DNA from: Brevibacillus parabrevis
GTDB lineage: Bacteria > Bacillota > Bacilli > Brevibacillales > Brevibacillaceae
Assembly (NCBI RefSeq): GCF_003710905.1
Contig: NZ_RHHV01000012.1
Coordinates: 310,001-374,000, forward strand
Direction: 5' to 3'
DNA: 64,000 bases
Position 1 is the stretch's first letter; each line of letters opens with the position of its first letter. Positions 1 to 8,727 of this stretch are shown piece by piece. Below the pieces are notes generated by a model that made no database searches, had not been told where the DNA came from, and saw only the letters and a program-made list of their open reading frames with translations. The position numbers were made by a program, and so were the translations under genes.

Positions 1-263
1 ATGCCGTTGCACGCTATCGGACGTACAGCGGACGGTTTATGTTGACAGCCGCCGCCGTAACAGGCGCGCTGGCAGTCCTGAGCGAGTACCCGCTGACAGG
101 CTATGCGAACTTGTCATTCGGATCACAGGTCGGTTTGTTCGCGGTGACGGCTGTCAGTTGCGCCTTGGTTGCATGGCTCTCCCGCGCTTTGTGCCATTCG
201 CTGATGCAGGCAGGCTTGCTGACGGACTATCGTGTGAGCCTCGCGAACAAAGCAGGGCGATAG
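1..263 (+). CDS. ECF transporter S component, C-terminal part (YkoE-like)
   Basis: The reading frame is open from base 3 with no start in the window, so this is the 3' end of a gene that begins upstream. The visible 87 residues form two hydrophobic segments and a short polar tail, as at the end of YkoE-type substrate-binding (S) subunits. The stop lies 3 bases before the start of the double ATPase, and the T subunit follows, so this is the substrate-capturing membrane subunit of an ECF importer. In Bacillus the YkoEDC system is linked to hydroxymethylpyrimidine/thiamine uptake. The family call rests mostly on this context because most of the protein lies outside the window. Confidence 0.7.
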   Translation, partial: AVARYRTYSGRFMLTAAAVTGALAVLSEYPLTGYANLSFGSQVGLFAVTAVSCALVAWLSRALCHSLMQAGLLTDYRVSLANKAGR

Positions 264-266
264 CTG

Positions 267-2069
267 ATGGATAACGGTGTTTTGGATGTGCGGAATGTCT
301 GTTTCGGCTACGATGCCGCCGAACAGCCTGTCCTGACTAACGTGACATTCCGTGTACAAACAGGCGAGCTGCTGCTCATCATGGGGGCATCCGGGGCGGG
401 CAAAAGCACGCTCGCCCTCACCTTGAACGGATTAATCCCGCACGCCGTCCAGGGGAGCTATGAGGGCGATGTGCGGATAGCAGGGCGAAGCACGAGCGAG
501 GCAACCGTAGGGGAACTGGCGATGCATGTCGGGATGGTGTTTCAAGACCCGGAAGCGCAACTGGTTGCTTTTACGGTGGAGGATGAGGTCGCTTTCGGTC
601 TGGAAAATCTTTGTCTGGACCGCGAAGAGATGGAGCGGCGCATCACGCAATCGCTGGCAGAAGTAGGACTTTCTGATCAGCGCAAAAAGGCAGTGGAGCA
701 CCTGTCCGGCGGGCAAAAGCAGCGGCTCGCGATTGCCTCTGTGCTGGCGATGCAGCCGCAAGTGATCGTGCTGGATGAACCGACAGCGCTGCTCGATCCG
801 GCAGGCCGCGCAGAAGTGTTCGCCGTCATTGAGCGATTGAAGCAAGGCGGGCGACAGGCGCTCGTTCTCGTGGAGCACCATCTGGACGAATGCATCGGAT
901 TGGCCGATCGTGTGCTTGTGCTCGGCAAGACAGGAGAGGTAAGCGCCGAAGGGGAAGCGCGACGCGTCTTTTCCGAAAGCTATGAGCGGCTCTGCGAAGA
1001 GGGCGTCTTTTTGCCGGAGACGGTGCGGCTCAGCAAAGAGTTGGGGCTGTCGCCCGTCGCGCTCTGTGCGGATGAAGTGGCGGAACAGATCGGAAAAAGG
1101 CTGGGCAACGGCTTTGCTTTTGGCAGCCTGATCCAAGAGAAAAGCTGGTCGGAGGGCGCTCGGCCCGCTGCGTGCGCTGAGCAAACGGCAGACGCTGGAC
1201 GCTCCGCATCGCCCGAAGACGAAGCAGGCGTCCCGCTGCTTGCGATCAGGGAAGGAATGCTGTCCCTCGCCGCTTCGGGCGTGCTGCAAAAATCAGTGGG
1301 AGCGCTGACCATCTCCAGTGGCGAGCTGTTGGCCATCGCGGGAGCAAACGGCGCCGGGAAGACGACGTTGGCTTTGCACTTGATGGGGCTGTTGCCCGCC
1401 CACAAAGGAGCGCTCTTTTTGTCCGGCAAAGACATGACAGGGCTATCGATGGCCGAACTGGTGCGAAACATCGGGTTTGTTTTTCAAAACCCCGAGCATC
1501 AGTTTGTGGCGGAGACAGCAGAAAGGGAGCTTGTCGTCGGCATGCCGGAACGGGATGAAGAGCAAGCCCGTGTGCAGGCCCAGTCTCTGTTGCAGCGGTT
1601 TGGTCTTGCTTCTGCTGCCGGGCGCAGTCCGTACCAGTTGAGCCAGGGAGAGAAGCGGCGGCTCAGTGTTGCGACGATGCTGACAGAGGAGCGCAAAGTG
1701 CTGATCCTCGATGAGCCGACTTTTGGCCAGGATCAAAAAAATGCCAGAGAGATCATGCAGATGCTGCAAAGCCTGCAACGCGAAGGAGTGGCGATTGTCT
1801 TGATCACGCACGCGCTTTGGCTGCTTGCGGAGTATGCCGATCGGGTGGCTGTGCTGGCAAAAGGGAAGCTCGTCTTCCACGGCACGGCAGCTCGGTTGTT
1901 TTCGCAGCCGGAGCTTTTGAAACAGGCGAGCTTGCGTCTGCCACCAGCAGCAGAAATGGCGCAAAAGCTGTCCGTGTACGATCCGAGCTTGGCCGGGATT
2001 GCGACTTACGAAAATGTGCGAGCAGGCTGCCTGCGATTGCTGGGCGAGCGGACGGGGGTGGAGGCGTAA
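267..2069 (+). CDS. ykoD: ECF transporter double ATP-binding subunit (YkoD-like)
   Basis: This 600-residue cytoplasmic protein carries two ABC ATPase domains in tandem and should energise the ECF importer. The first domain has Walker A GASGAGKST (residues 40-48), signature LSGGQKQR and Walker B VIVLDEPT. The second has GANGAGKTT, a variant signature LSQGEKRR and VLILDEPT. The two domains are joined by a polar Ala/Glu-rich linker around residues 300-320. Fused A1-A2 ATPases are typical of YkoD, whereas many ECF systems encode them separately. The gene starts 3 bases after the S subunit stop and ends 3 bases before the T subunit start, so the three are one operon. The thiamine-precursor substrate is inferred from family naming, not shown here. 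Confidence 0.88.
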   Translation: MDNGVLDVRNVCFGYDAAEQPVLTNVTFRVQTGELLLIMGASGAGKSTLALTLNGLIPHAVQGSYEGDVRIAGRSTSEATVGELAMHVGMVFQDPEAQLVAFTVEDEVAFGLENLCLDREEMERRITQSLAEVGLSDQRKKAVEHLSGGQKQRLAIASVLAMQPQVIVLDEPTALLDPAGRAEVFAVIERLKQGGRQALVLVEHHLDECIGLADRVLVLGKTGEVSAEGEARRVFSESYERLCEEGVFLPETVRLSKELGLSPVALCADEVAEQIGKRLGNGFAFGSLIQEKSWSEGARPAACAEQTADAGRSASPEDEAGVPLLAIREGMLSLAASGVLQKSVGALTISSGELLAIAGANGAGKTTLALHLMGLLPAHKGALFLSGKDMTGLSMAELVRNIGFVFQNPEHQFVAETAERELVVGMPERDEEQARVQAQSLLQRFGLASAAGRSPYQLSQGEKRRLSVATMLTEERKVLILDEPTFGQDQKNAREIMQMLQSLQREGVAIVLITHALWLLAEYADRVAVLAKGKLVFHGTAARLFSQPELLKQASLRLPPAAEMAQKLSVYDPSLAGIATYENVRAGCLRLLGERTGVEA

Positions 2070-2072
2070 AAG

Positions 2073-2882
2073 ATGAGCGAGAATCAGTGTGTCCCGGGAG
2101 CTTCCGCTTCGTATTTGCATCGTCTCAATCCACTGTCCAAGCTGGTAGCGACGCTGCCTGTGACTGTTTTTTTAACGCTGGTGACAAATGTGTGGACGCC
2201 CGTCGCCTTTATCGTGGCAAGCGCCTTGCTGACGGTTTGGCTCGGGCGCGTCCAGCTGTTTTCCTACATGAAAAAAATCGTCGTGCTGCTCCCGTTTCTG
2301 ATCGGTTTTCTCCTCACGTATCCATTCATGATCGACAGCGCAGCCGGGGGCAACCAGCCAGGCTCGCAGGCAGGCGTGTTGCTCGGATTGACTACGGGAC
2401 TTCGGCTGCTTTCGCTGTATGCAGTCATGCTATTGTTTGCACTGACGACCGAGACGCCTGATTTCGTGCGGGCGCTGGTGCAAAATTGGCGAGTGAATGA
2501 CCGGATCGGATACGCCGTGCTGGCGATTTTGCGGTTTGTGCCGGATATGCAGCGGCAGCATCGGACGATTCGCTGGGCGCGTCAAGTGAGAGGCTTGAAT
2601 GAAAAAGCGAGAAAAAGTCGGTTGTCTTACGGGGAGAGAGTGAGAGGGACGACGCTTCCGCTGTTGGTCACGGCGATCCGGCAGGCAGAGCGGATGGCTT
2701 TGTCCATGGATGCGCGCGGGTTTGCAGTCCATCCGCGGCGCACTTACTATCGGGCAAGCGTGTTCCAGCGGGAAGACTGGCAGTTTGTCCTGCTGTTCTG
2801 GCTATTGTCGGGGCTGTTGGTTGCAGGCTTGGCTTTTGCTGGTCTGCTTGGGGAAATCTCGTTTCTCAAAATGTTTGCCTAA
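2073..2882 (+). CDS. ykoC: ECF transporter transmembrane T component (YkoC/CbiQ-like)
   Basis: This 269-residue integral membrane protein has about five to six hydrophobic segments and belongs to the CbiQ/EcfT family, which couples the ATPases to the S subunit. A helical segment with ALSMDARGF near residues 210-218 matches the conserved Arg-containing coupling helix motif of EcfT proteins (A-R-G). It starts 3 bases after the ATPase stop, consistent with translational coupling. A downstream ABC exporter-type pair begins about 40 bases later without a terminator between, so all five genes may be co-transcribed. Confidence 0.87.
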   Translation: MSENQCVPGASASYLHRLNPLSKLVATLPVTVFLTLVTNVWTPVAFIVASALLTVWLGRVQLFSYMKKIVVLLPFLIGFLLTYPFMIDSAAGGNQPGSQAGVLLGLTTGLRLLSLYAVMLLFALTTETPDFVRALVQNWRVNDRIGYAVLAILRFVPDMQRQHRTIRWARQVRGLNEKARKSRLSYGERVRGTTLPLLVTAIRQAERMALSMDARGFAVHPRRTYYRASVFQREDWQFVLLFWLLSGLLVAGLAFAGLLGEISFLKMFA

Positions 2883-2923
2883 CGCTTGGTGGTCTAGAAA
2901 GCATGGAAAGGGAGGGAAGAGGA

Positions 2924-4792
2924 ATGAGCGAGAAAAAAGGCGTGCTCCGACTGCTGGAGATTGCGGATGAGAAGCGGAGCTTGCTGATCGTTTCGGCCAT
3001 TTTGTCGTCGTTGAGCGCCATCTGCATGCTTGTGCCTTACGCATCTGTCTATTTTATTTTGCAGGAGCTGCTGCTGCATGCCTCGTCTGTGGCCGATGCA
3101 GACGGGGCGTACATGATTCGCTGGGGCGTGATTGCCCTGTTCGGACTGGTGGGAAGCCTCATTCTGATGTACGCGGGAGGGATGGTATCGCACATTGCCG
3201 CTTTTCGGATTTTGTACGGCTTGCGTGTGAAACTGGCTTCCCATATCGGCCGTTTGCCGCTTGGCTGGCTGAGTGGCACGTCGACGGGGGCAGTCAAGAA
3301 AACGCTGGAGCAAAACGTGGAAAAAGTCGAGACGTTCATCGCCCACCAATTGCCCGATTTGGTTCAGGTGGTCGTGACGATTGTCGTCATGGTCGGCGTC
3401 ATGTTTTACTTGAACGTGTGGCTGGCGCTCGCCTGCGTAGTGCCGATCGTGCTGGCTCTTTTGGTGCAGGTGCTGTCGTTTCAAGGGACGCGGACGAAAG
3501 AGAACATCAAAAAATATTACGACTCGCTGGAGCGGATGAACGGTTCCGCCGTGCAGTACGTACGCGGCATGCCCGCGATCAAGGTGTTTGGGCAAACCGT
3601 CCACTCTTTTCGCCAGTTTTACGCGGACATGATTTCGTACCGCGATTATTGTGTCAAGCATACGCGTGATTTTCAAAACGGATATTTGACGTTCAAGGTC
3701 ATTTTAGGCTCGTTCGTCGCTTTCATCCTCCCTGTGGGGGTTTTTCTGTTGAGCAGCGATCCGCACAATGTGGCGTTCGCGTCTGTCCTGCTGTTTTTCC
3801 TCGTGATGGCGCCGGGGGTGTCCGCCCCGATGTTCAAAATTATGTTTTTGACTTCGACGCTGCGCGACATTGGAGAAGGGGTAGAGCGGATGGATCGGAT
3901 TTTTGCCGAACAGCCTGTTGCCGAGCCGCTCGCTTCCAAACAGCCGCAGCATTTTGACGTCGCGTTTGACGACGTTTCGTTCGCCTATGCGAGCGCAACC
4001 GCAACAGAAGGCACAGAGGGCGCACAGGCACAGCAAGGAAAAGAAGCCCTTTCGCATGTGTCTTTCCTGGCGCGGCACGGGCAGGTGACCGCACTCGTCG
4101 GCCCGTCGGGAGCAGGCAAGTCGACGGTAGCCAATCTCATTCCCCGCTTCTGGGATGTGCAGGAAGGCGCCATTCGCATTGGCGACGTGGACATTCGCGA
4201 TCTGTCCAGCACCGATTTGATGAACACAGTGGCGTTTGTGTTCCAGGAGACGTTTTTGTTCTATGACACGGTGTACAACAACATCGCGGTAGGATTGCCC
4301 GATGCTGCGCCCGAAGCGGTCTATGCGGCAGCGAAGGCCGCGCAGTGCCACCAGTTTATTCTAAACCTTCCGCAAGGCTACGATACGCTGATCGGCGAAG
4401 GCGGGGTCTATTTGTCAGGGGGAGAGGAGCAGCGCGTGGCCGTGGCGCGGGCGATTTTGAAAAATGCTCCGATTCTCGTCCTCGATGAAGCGACAGCTTT
4501 TGCCGATCCCGAGAATGAATACGAAATGCAGCTGGCCTTGGCCGAACTGGTGAAAGGCAAGACCGTGATCGTCATTGCCCATCGCCTGTCCACGATCCGG
4601 GAAGCCGACCAGATTCTCGTCATGCAAGGCGGCAAATTGGTCGAGCAGGGAAAACACGAGGCGCTGCTACAGCAAAACGGCTTGTACGCCCGGATGTGGT
4701 CGGCGTACACCGATGCGCAAAACTGGCAGATCGGAAAAGAGAGAGGGAGGTTGGCTGCCGATGAGCACGTTAAGCAATATAACAGCCGGTAA
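2924..4792 (+). CDS. ABC transporter, fused permease/ATPase (first of a pair)
   Basis: This half-size ABC transporter has an N-terminal six-helix membrane domain and a C-terminal nucleotide-binding domain with Walker A GPSGAGKST, signature LSGGEEQR and Walker B ILVLDEAT. I chose ATG 2924 over the in-frame ATG 2903 because GGAGGG at 2911-2916 lies 7 bases before 2924. The D-loop region reads ATAFADPENE, with AD where most transporters have LD; I recall this variant from the YbtP/IrtA group of exporter-fold siderophore importers, which is a weak hint at substrate. The partner gene starts inside its 3' end, so the two very likely form a heterodimer. Export or import cannot be decided from sequence. 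Confidence 0.85.
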   Translation: MSEKKGVLRLLEIADEKRSLLIVSAILSSLSAICMLVPYASVYFILQELLLHASSVADADGAYMIRWGVIALFGLVGSLILMYAGGMVSHIAAFRILYGLRVKLASHIGRLPLGWLSGTSTGAVKKTLEQNVEKVETFIAHQLPDLVQVVVTIVVMVGVMFYLNVWLALACVVPIVLALLVQVLSFQGTRTKENIKKYYDSLERMNGSAVQYVRGMPAIKVFGQTVHSFRQFYADMISYRDYCVKHTRDFQNGYLTFKVILGSFVAFILPVGVFLLSSDPHNVAFASVLLFFLVMAPGVSAPMFKIMFLTSTLRDIGEGVERMDRIFAEQPVAEPLASKQPQHFDVAFDDVSFAYASATATEGTEGAQAQQGKEALSHVSFLARHGQVTALVGPSGAGKSTVANLIPRFWDVQEGAIRIGDVDIRDLSSTDLMNTVAFVFQETFLFYDTVYNNIAVGLPDAAPEAVYAAAKAAQCHQFILNLPQGYDTLIGEGGVYLSGGEEQRVAVARAILKNAPILVLDEATAFADPENEYEMQLALAELVKGKTVIVIAHRLSTIREADQILVMQGGKLVEQGKHEALLQQNGLYARMWSAYTDAQNWQIGKERGRLAADEHVKQYNSR

Positions 4793-6497
4793 ACCCCGCG
4801 CATTGCTAAAGCCTGTCTTTTACACGACGATTGCGAACCTTGCCAGCATTGTGCCGTTTGTCTTGCTGGTAGAGGCGGCGCGCTTGATTTTTGAACCGTT
4901 TGTGCACCCGGACGCACCGCTGAACACAGGGCGTTTATGGTGGATATGCGCATGGCTGATCGCGTCTCTGGTGCTGCTGTTTCTGACGGAAATGCCCGCC
5001 TACCGGGCGCAGTTCGGCGGCGCATACAGCGTGGCAGCAGAAGGGCGGGCCAGACTTGCGGAGCATTTGCGCAAGCTGTCGCTCGGTTATTTGAACAAGC
5101 GGGACCCCGGCGACTTGGCGAATATGATGATGGGCGATTTTGCGATGGTCGAGCACGGGATATCCCACCTCGTCCCGCAAATGATCGGGGCGCTGATCAT
5201 GCCGGTCATTGCTATCGTCGGGCTGTCTTTCATCGATTGGCGGATGGCGCTCGCCTTGTTTGCCGCATTTCCAGTCGCGATCATGCTCGTTTTGCTCACG
5301 TCTGGCATTCAGCGCAAGCTCGGCGCCCAGCATATGCGGGCCAAAATTGATGCCGCGAACCGCTTGCAGGAATATTTGAACGGCATTCGCGTCATCAAAG
5401 CGTACAATTTGACAGGCGAGCGCTTCGTGCGGCTGGAGAAGTCTTTTCGCGAGTTCATGAGACAGAGCATCCGCATCGAAGGCTTGCTCGGGCCGATCGT
5501 GCTGGCGGCCATCGCCTGCATTCGGGCGGGTCTGACGCTCATGGTAATCGCTGGCACGTATTTGCTGGCTGGGGGCAACCTCGATCTGATCACGTTTGTC
5601 ATGTTTCTTTTGGTAGGAACAAGAATTTTCGATCCGCTGACCACGGCGCTCGTCAATTACGCAGAATTTCGTTATCACGAGCAGGCCGGCGAGCGGATCG
5701 TCGATTTGCTGGCTGAACCGACGATGCCGGGCGAGCTGCATCCGCCGGACGAAAACGATGTGACGCTCGATCACGTATCATTCGGATACAACGAAAAGCT
5801 GGCGCTCGACAACGTCAGCATGCACATGCCGACAGGATCGTTCACCGCTTTGGTCGGGCCGTCCGGCAGCGGAAAAAGCACCGTGCTCCGCCTGATTGCC
5901 AGATTTTACGACCCGACCAGCGGGCAAGTGCTGCTCGGACAACAGCCGCTTGCAAAAATGGACCCGGAAGCGTTATTGTCCCGCATCTCGATGGTATTTC
6001 AAGATGTGTATCTGTTTCAGGACACGATCGCCAACAACATTCGCTTCGGCAAAAGAGACGCGACACAAAAAGAAATCGAAACGGCAGCCAGACAGGCGTG
6101 CTGCCACGAGTTTATCATGCAGCTGCCAAACGGCTACGAGACGATGGTGGGAGAGGGAGGAAGCACGTTGTCCGGCGGGGAGAAGCAGCGCATATCCATC
6201 GCCCGGGCCATGCTGAAAAATGCGCCGATCGTCCTTTTGGATGAGGCGACCGCTTCCCTCGATCCGGAAAACGAAGCGCACATTCAGCAAGCGATCGACA
6301 GGCTGATTCAAGGCCGGACGGTCATCGCAATTGCCCATCGCTTGAAAACGATCCGCCACGCTGACCAAATTTATGTGCTGGATCAAGGCCGTGTCGTGGA
6401 AGCAGGCAAGCACGACGAGCTGATTGCCCGCCACGGACTGTATGCGAAGCTGTGGGGATTGCAGCAGCAAACAAGCGGCTGGCACATTTCCTCGTAA
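4761..6497 (+). CDS. ABC transporter, fused permease/ATPase (second of a pair)
   Basis: This 578-residue half transporter pairs with the preceding gene. It has six membrane helices, then an ATPase domain with Walker A GPSGSGKST, signature LSGGEKQR and Walker B IVLLDEATASLDP. The open frame extends upstream to 4575, but that part is out-of-frame translation of the previous gene. ATG 4761 follows GAGAGGGAGG (4741-4750) by 10 bases and gives a normal family length. It overlaps the partner by 32 bases, which suggests coupled translation. The operon ends at the terminator at 6511-6548. The signature and Walker motifs look canonical in this subunit. Confidence 0.86.
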   Translation: MSTLSNITAGKPRALLKPVFYTTIANLASIVPFVLLVEAARLIFEPFVHPDAPLNTGRLWWICAWLIASLVLLFLTEMPAYRAQFGGAYSVAAEGRARLAEHLRKLSLGYLNKRDPGDLANMMMGDFAMVEHGISHLVPQMIGALIMPVIAIVGLSFIDWRMALALFAAFPVAIMLVLLTSGIQRKLGAQHMRAKIDAANRLQEYLNGIRVIKAYNLTGERFVRLEKSFREFMRQSIRIEGLLGPIVLAAIACIRAGLTLMVIAGTYLLAGGNLDLITFVMFLLVGTRIFDPLTTALVNYAEFRYHEQAGERIVDLLAEPTMPGELHPPDENDVTLDHVSFGYNEKLALDNVSMHMPTGSFTALVGPSGSGKSTVLRLIARFYDPTSGQVLLGQQPLAKMDPEALLSRISMVFQDVYLFQDTIANNIRFGKRDATQKEIETAARQACCHEFIMQLPNGYETMVGEGGSTLSGGEKQRISIARAMLKNAPIVLLDEATASLDPENEAHIQQAIDRLIQGRTVIAIAHRLKTIRHADQIYVLDQGRVVEAGKHDELIARHGLYAKLWGLQQQTSGWHISS

Positions 6498-6510
6498 CGC
6501 GTTGTGACGA

Positions 6511-6548
6511 AAAACCCCGTCTGGCCGATGCGCCAAGCGGGGTTTTTT
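6511..6548. terminator. bidirectional Rho-independent terminator
   Basis: A 9-bp stem, AAAACCCCG (6511-6519) with CGGGGTTTT (6538-6546), has an inner GGC/GCC pairing and poly-T on both sides. It sits between the converging ABC operon (+) and the nuclease gene (-) and can end both transcripts. Confidence 0.85.
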
Positions 6549-6995
6549 CTAGCGGGCAAGCTGATCGCCGATGACGATTTGCACGCGCGTGCCATCCGGG
6601 TACTTTTCGAGCTGGTTGGCGATCCACGAACCTGCCCCGCGGTTGTCGGAAGGGGAAATATAAGCGATATCTGCTCCCTTGCCGCCTTCCTTGCACATTG
6701 CCATCGGCCATTCGTCGCGATCGTAGCCGCGTTTGGTCGGGATGCCGCGCAAGGAATCTTCGCGGTGCTTGTCCGCCGATTTGCGGTCGATGGTACAGAC
6801 AGCAGACTGGCCTTTTTCGATGGCGGAGCGAATGTGCTCTGCCGTCTCGGGATAGCGCTCGCGGGGAAAGGTCAGAACGACATCGGCTTGCACAGACGTG
6901 TTTGTGGTCTGGCTGTTCTGTTGCTCGGTTAACAGACTGAACAATCCGATCCCGATCAAAAAAGCGAGGGTGAACAAAATTCGTTTGATTCGCAC
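6549..6995 (-). CDS. nucB: NucA/NucB-type secreted DNase
   Basis: This 148-residue protein has an N-terminal hydrophobic signal or anchor segment (about residues 5-21) and a C-terminal nuclease domain. Motifs [15 protein letters not shown] and an [11 protein letters not shown] segment are those of the NucA/NucB family, whose members degrade DNA during sporulation (NucB) or competence (NucA). The frame is open to 7064, but GTG 6995 is preferred: AAGGAG lies 7 bases upstream, the domain length then fits NucB (about 136 residues), and the longer version would run through a terminator hairpin. The gene is monocistronic, bounded by terminators on both sides. Confidence 0.85.
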   Translation of the reverse strand: MRIKRILFTLAFLIGIGLFSLLTEQQNSQTTNTSVQADVVLTFPRERYPETAEHIRSAIEKGQSAVCTIDRKSADKHREDSLRGIPTKRGYDRDEWPMAMCKEGGKGADIAYISPSDNRGAGSWIANQLEKYPDGTRVQIVIGDQLAR

Positions 6996-7046
6996 GTTGC
7001 TCTCCTTGGTCCGTTTTTGCGACAATCGCTGGTTCGCCGCATGGGA

Positions 7047-7095
7047 AAAGGGCAGTTCATCCACGGGCGATAACCGCGGAGATCAACTGCCCTTT
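7047..7095 (-). terminator. Rho-independent terminator of the MFS gene
   Basis: An 11-bp stem, AAAGGGCAGTT (7047-7057) with AACTGCCCTTT (7085-7095), is followed by TTTTCCC when read on the minus strand. It lies after the MFS gene at 7196-8512 and before the nuclease gene. Its position inside the longer open frame argues against the far upstream start for the nuclease. Confidence 0.65.
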
Positions 7096-7195
7096 GGTTC
7101 ATTATACCAATCTAGGACAAGCGTGCTAAGAAAAAACTTTTGCGAAAATGCCGCTGCGTACTTCTCTGTTGTCCGGCTGGCCCCGCCACGGCCTG

Positions 7196-8512
7196 CTAAG
7201 TTCGGCTTTGTTTGGCATCGTCTGTGCCCGGCCCGGGAAACAGGCTTTTCATGCACAGCCAGGCGAGCACAGGCCCGGTTCCAATCGCGAACACCAGCCA
7301 GTTTAACGTCGAGGCCGAGACGCTGATCGCGGTGACGAGCAGGAACAGCGAAATGCCGACCAGCCGACCGACATCCAGGGCAAATTCGCGCAAAACGACA
7401 TACTCCACCCGGTTTTTCGCGCTCTGTTCATTCGTGCCGATCAAATCAAAAACAGTCGAGATCATCGGCATCGAAAAAAGCGGGTAGGCGAGCGAGACGA
7501 CGATCCCGAAAGCGAGCAGTGTCGTATAGCTGACCTGCCAGAAAAACAGGAGCAAGATGCCGGACATCATGACCGCGCCTGTGAGCATGCCCCATTTGCG
7601 GTAGCGCGGGGCGTACCATTTGGCCGCCACATAGTAGCTGAGCAGCCCGACGGCCGAGGTAATCAGCCAGAAATTCCCCAGCGTCATTTCGCTTTTCGTG
7701 GCGATGTAGACAAACAGCCCGATGATGAAGCCGAACACGCCTTCGCGCATGCCTTGTGCGGCGAGAGCGGCGGCAGCGAGACGCCACTTGGGTTCCTCGC
7801 GCAGACAGCGGAAGGAAAAGCCCCAGGAGTACGTTCCTTCCGACTGGCGCTTTTTCAGAAAAAAGCTGATGATGCCGCCGACGACGAACAGAGCGAGCGA
7901 GAGGGCGAAGATCAGTCTGTAGCCATTGTTTCCGGGGAGACGGGAGATCAGCCAGCCTGACAGCCAGGGAGCGAGCATGCCGCCTACGGAAGCCAACAGT
8001 CCTGCCCAGCCATTGAAGCGGTCGCGGTTGTCTGGCCCGGTAATTTCAAAGTAAACGACGTTGAACGCAAGCCAAAAAAAGCCGACCGCCATCCCCTGAA
8101 CCAGCCCGAGCCAGACGGCGTACGACACAGCCTGCGGGCCAGCGAGGAGCACAAGCAAGTAAAAAAGCGCCGACCCGGCCATCCCCGCGCGCAGGATGTT
8201 CATTTTGTTGAACTGCTTGACGTACGCGCCAGCGAGCCAAAAGGTCAGGGCGCCAGCCAAATGGGTAGCAAATGTAAACCAGGCGATGGGCGCAAACTGA
8301 CTTTTCACCTTCCACAAATAAACGTTCACGAACGTACCGGAGAGAGCGCCGGCAGCGATGAACAATCCATTCACCAACAGCAAAAGCCGAGCCTGGTTGT
8401 CCAGTTCGCCGGGCTTGGGAGATTTAGGAGCAGCGGAGCCAGGCGCTTTTGAAGAGGTGCTGTTCATCGCCGGAAAAAAGGCAGGAAGGCGGTTCTTCGT
8501 TTTTTGCTGCAT
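7196..8512 (-). CDS. MFS family transporter
   Basis: This 438-residue membrane protein has about twelve hydrophobic segments in two halves joined by a basic cytoplasmic loop (FFLKKRQSEGTYSWGF), the plan of a major facilitator. The first 45 residues are polar and Pro/Ser-rich before the first helix. The frame is open to 8725, but ATG 8512 is chosen because GGGGTGAT precedes it and the upstream part overlaps the divergent promoter region. No substrate motif is recognisable. It is divergently arranged with the amidohydrolase gene and ends at the hairpin at 7047-7095. Confidence 0.82.
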   Translation of the reverse strand: MQQKTKNRLPAFFPAMNSTSSKAPGSAAPKSPKPGELDNQARLLLLVNGLFIAAGALSGTFVNVYLWKVKSQFAPIAWFTFATHLAGALTFWLAGAYVKQFNKMNILRAGMAGSALFYLLVLLAGPQAVSYAVWLGLVQGMAVGFFWLAFNVVYFEITGPDNRDRFNGWAGLLASVGGMLAPWLSGWLISRLPGNNGYRLIFALSLALFVVGGIISFFLKKRQSEGTYSWGFSFRCLREEPKWRLAAAALAAQGMREGVFGFIIGLFVYIATKSEMTLGNFWLITSAVGLLSYYVAAKWYAPRYRKWGMLTGAVMMSGILLLFFWQVSYTTLLAFGIVVSLAYPLFSMPMISTVFDLIGTNEQSAKNRVEYVVLREFALDVGRLVGISLFLLVTAISVSASTLNWLVFAIGTGPVLAWLCMKSLFPGPGTDDAKQSRT

Positions 8513-8727
8513 ACGATCACCCCGCTTCAAAAATAAGAGTTGAACATAACGTACCCTTCCTGGCGGGCTTTCAACAGGAATCGGCGAAAGTACCGTTTTT
8601 TTCCTTGCGTTTCCGTCATCGGCGAAGTTTTTTTCAGAATAGGAAGGAAAAAGGTGAGCGGCAAACAAATAAGGAGAGGGGAAGGCGAGCAAGAATACGG
8701 ATCGTACATCCACGAGGAGGAGCATAC

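Noticed and set aside
432-1289. Long minus-strand open frame (285 codons) over the double ATPase
   Set aside because: It is antisense to a clear ABC ATPase; the product is His/Arg/Gln-rich, which is typical of shadows in GC-rich genes.
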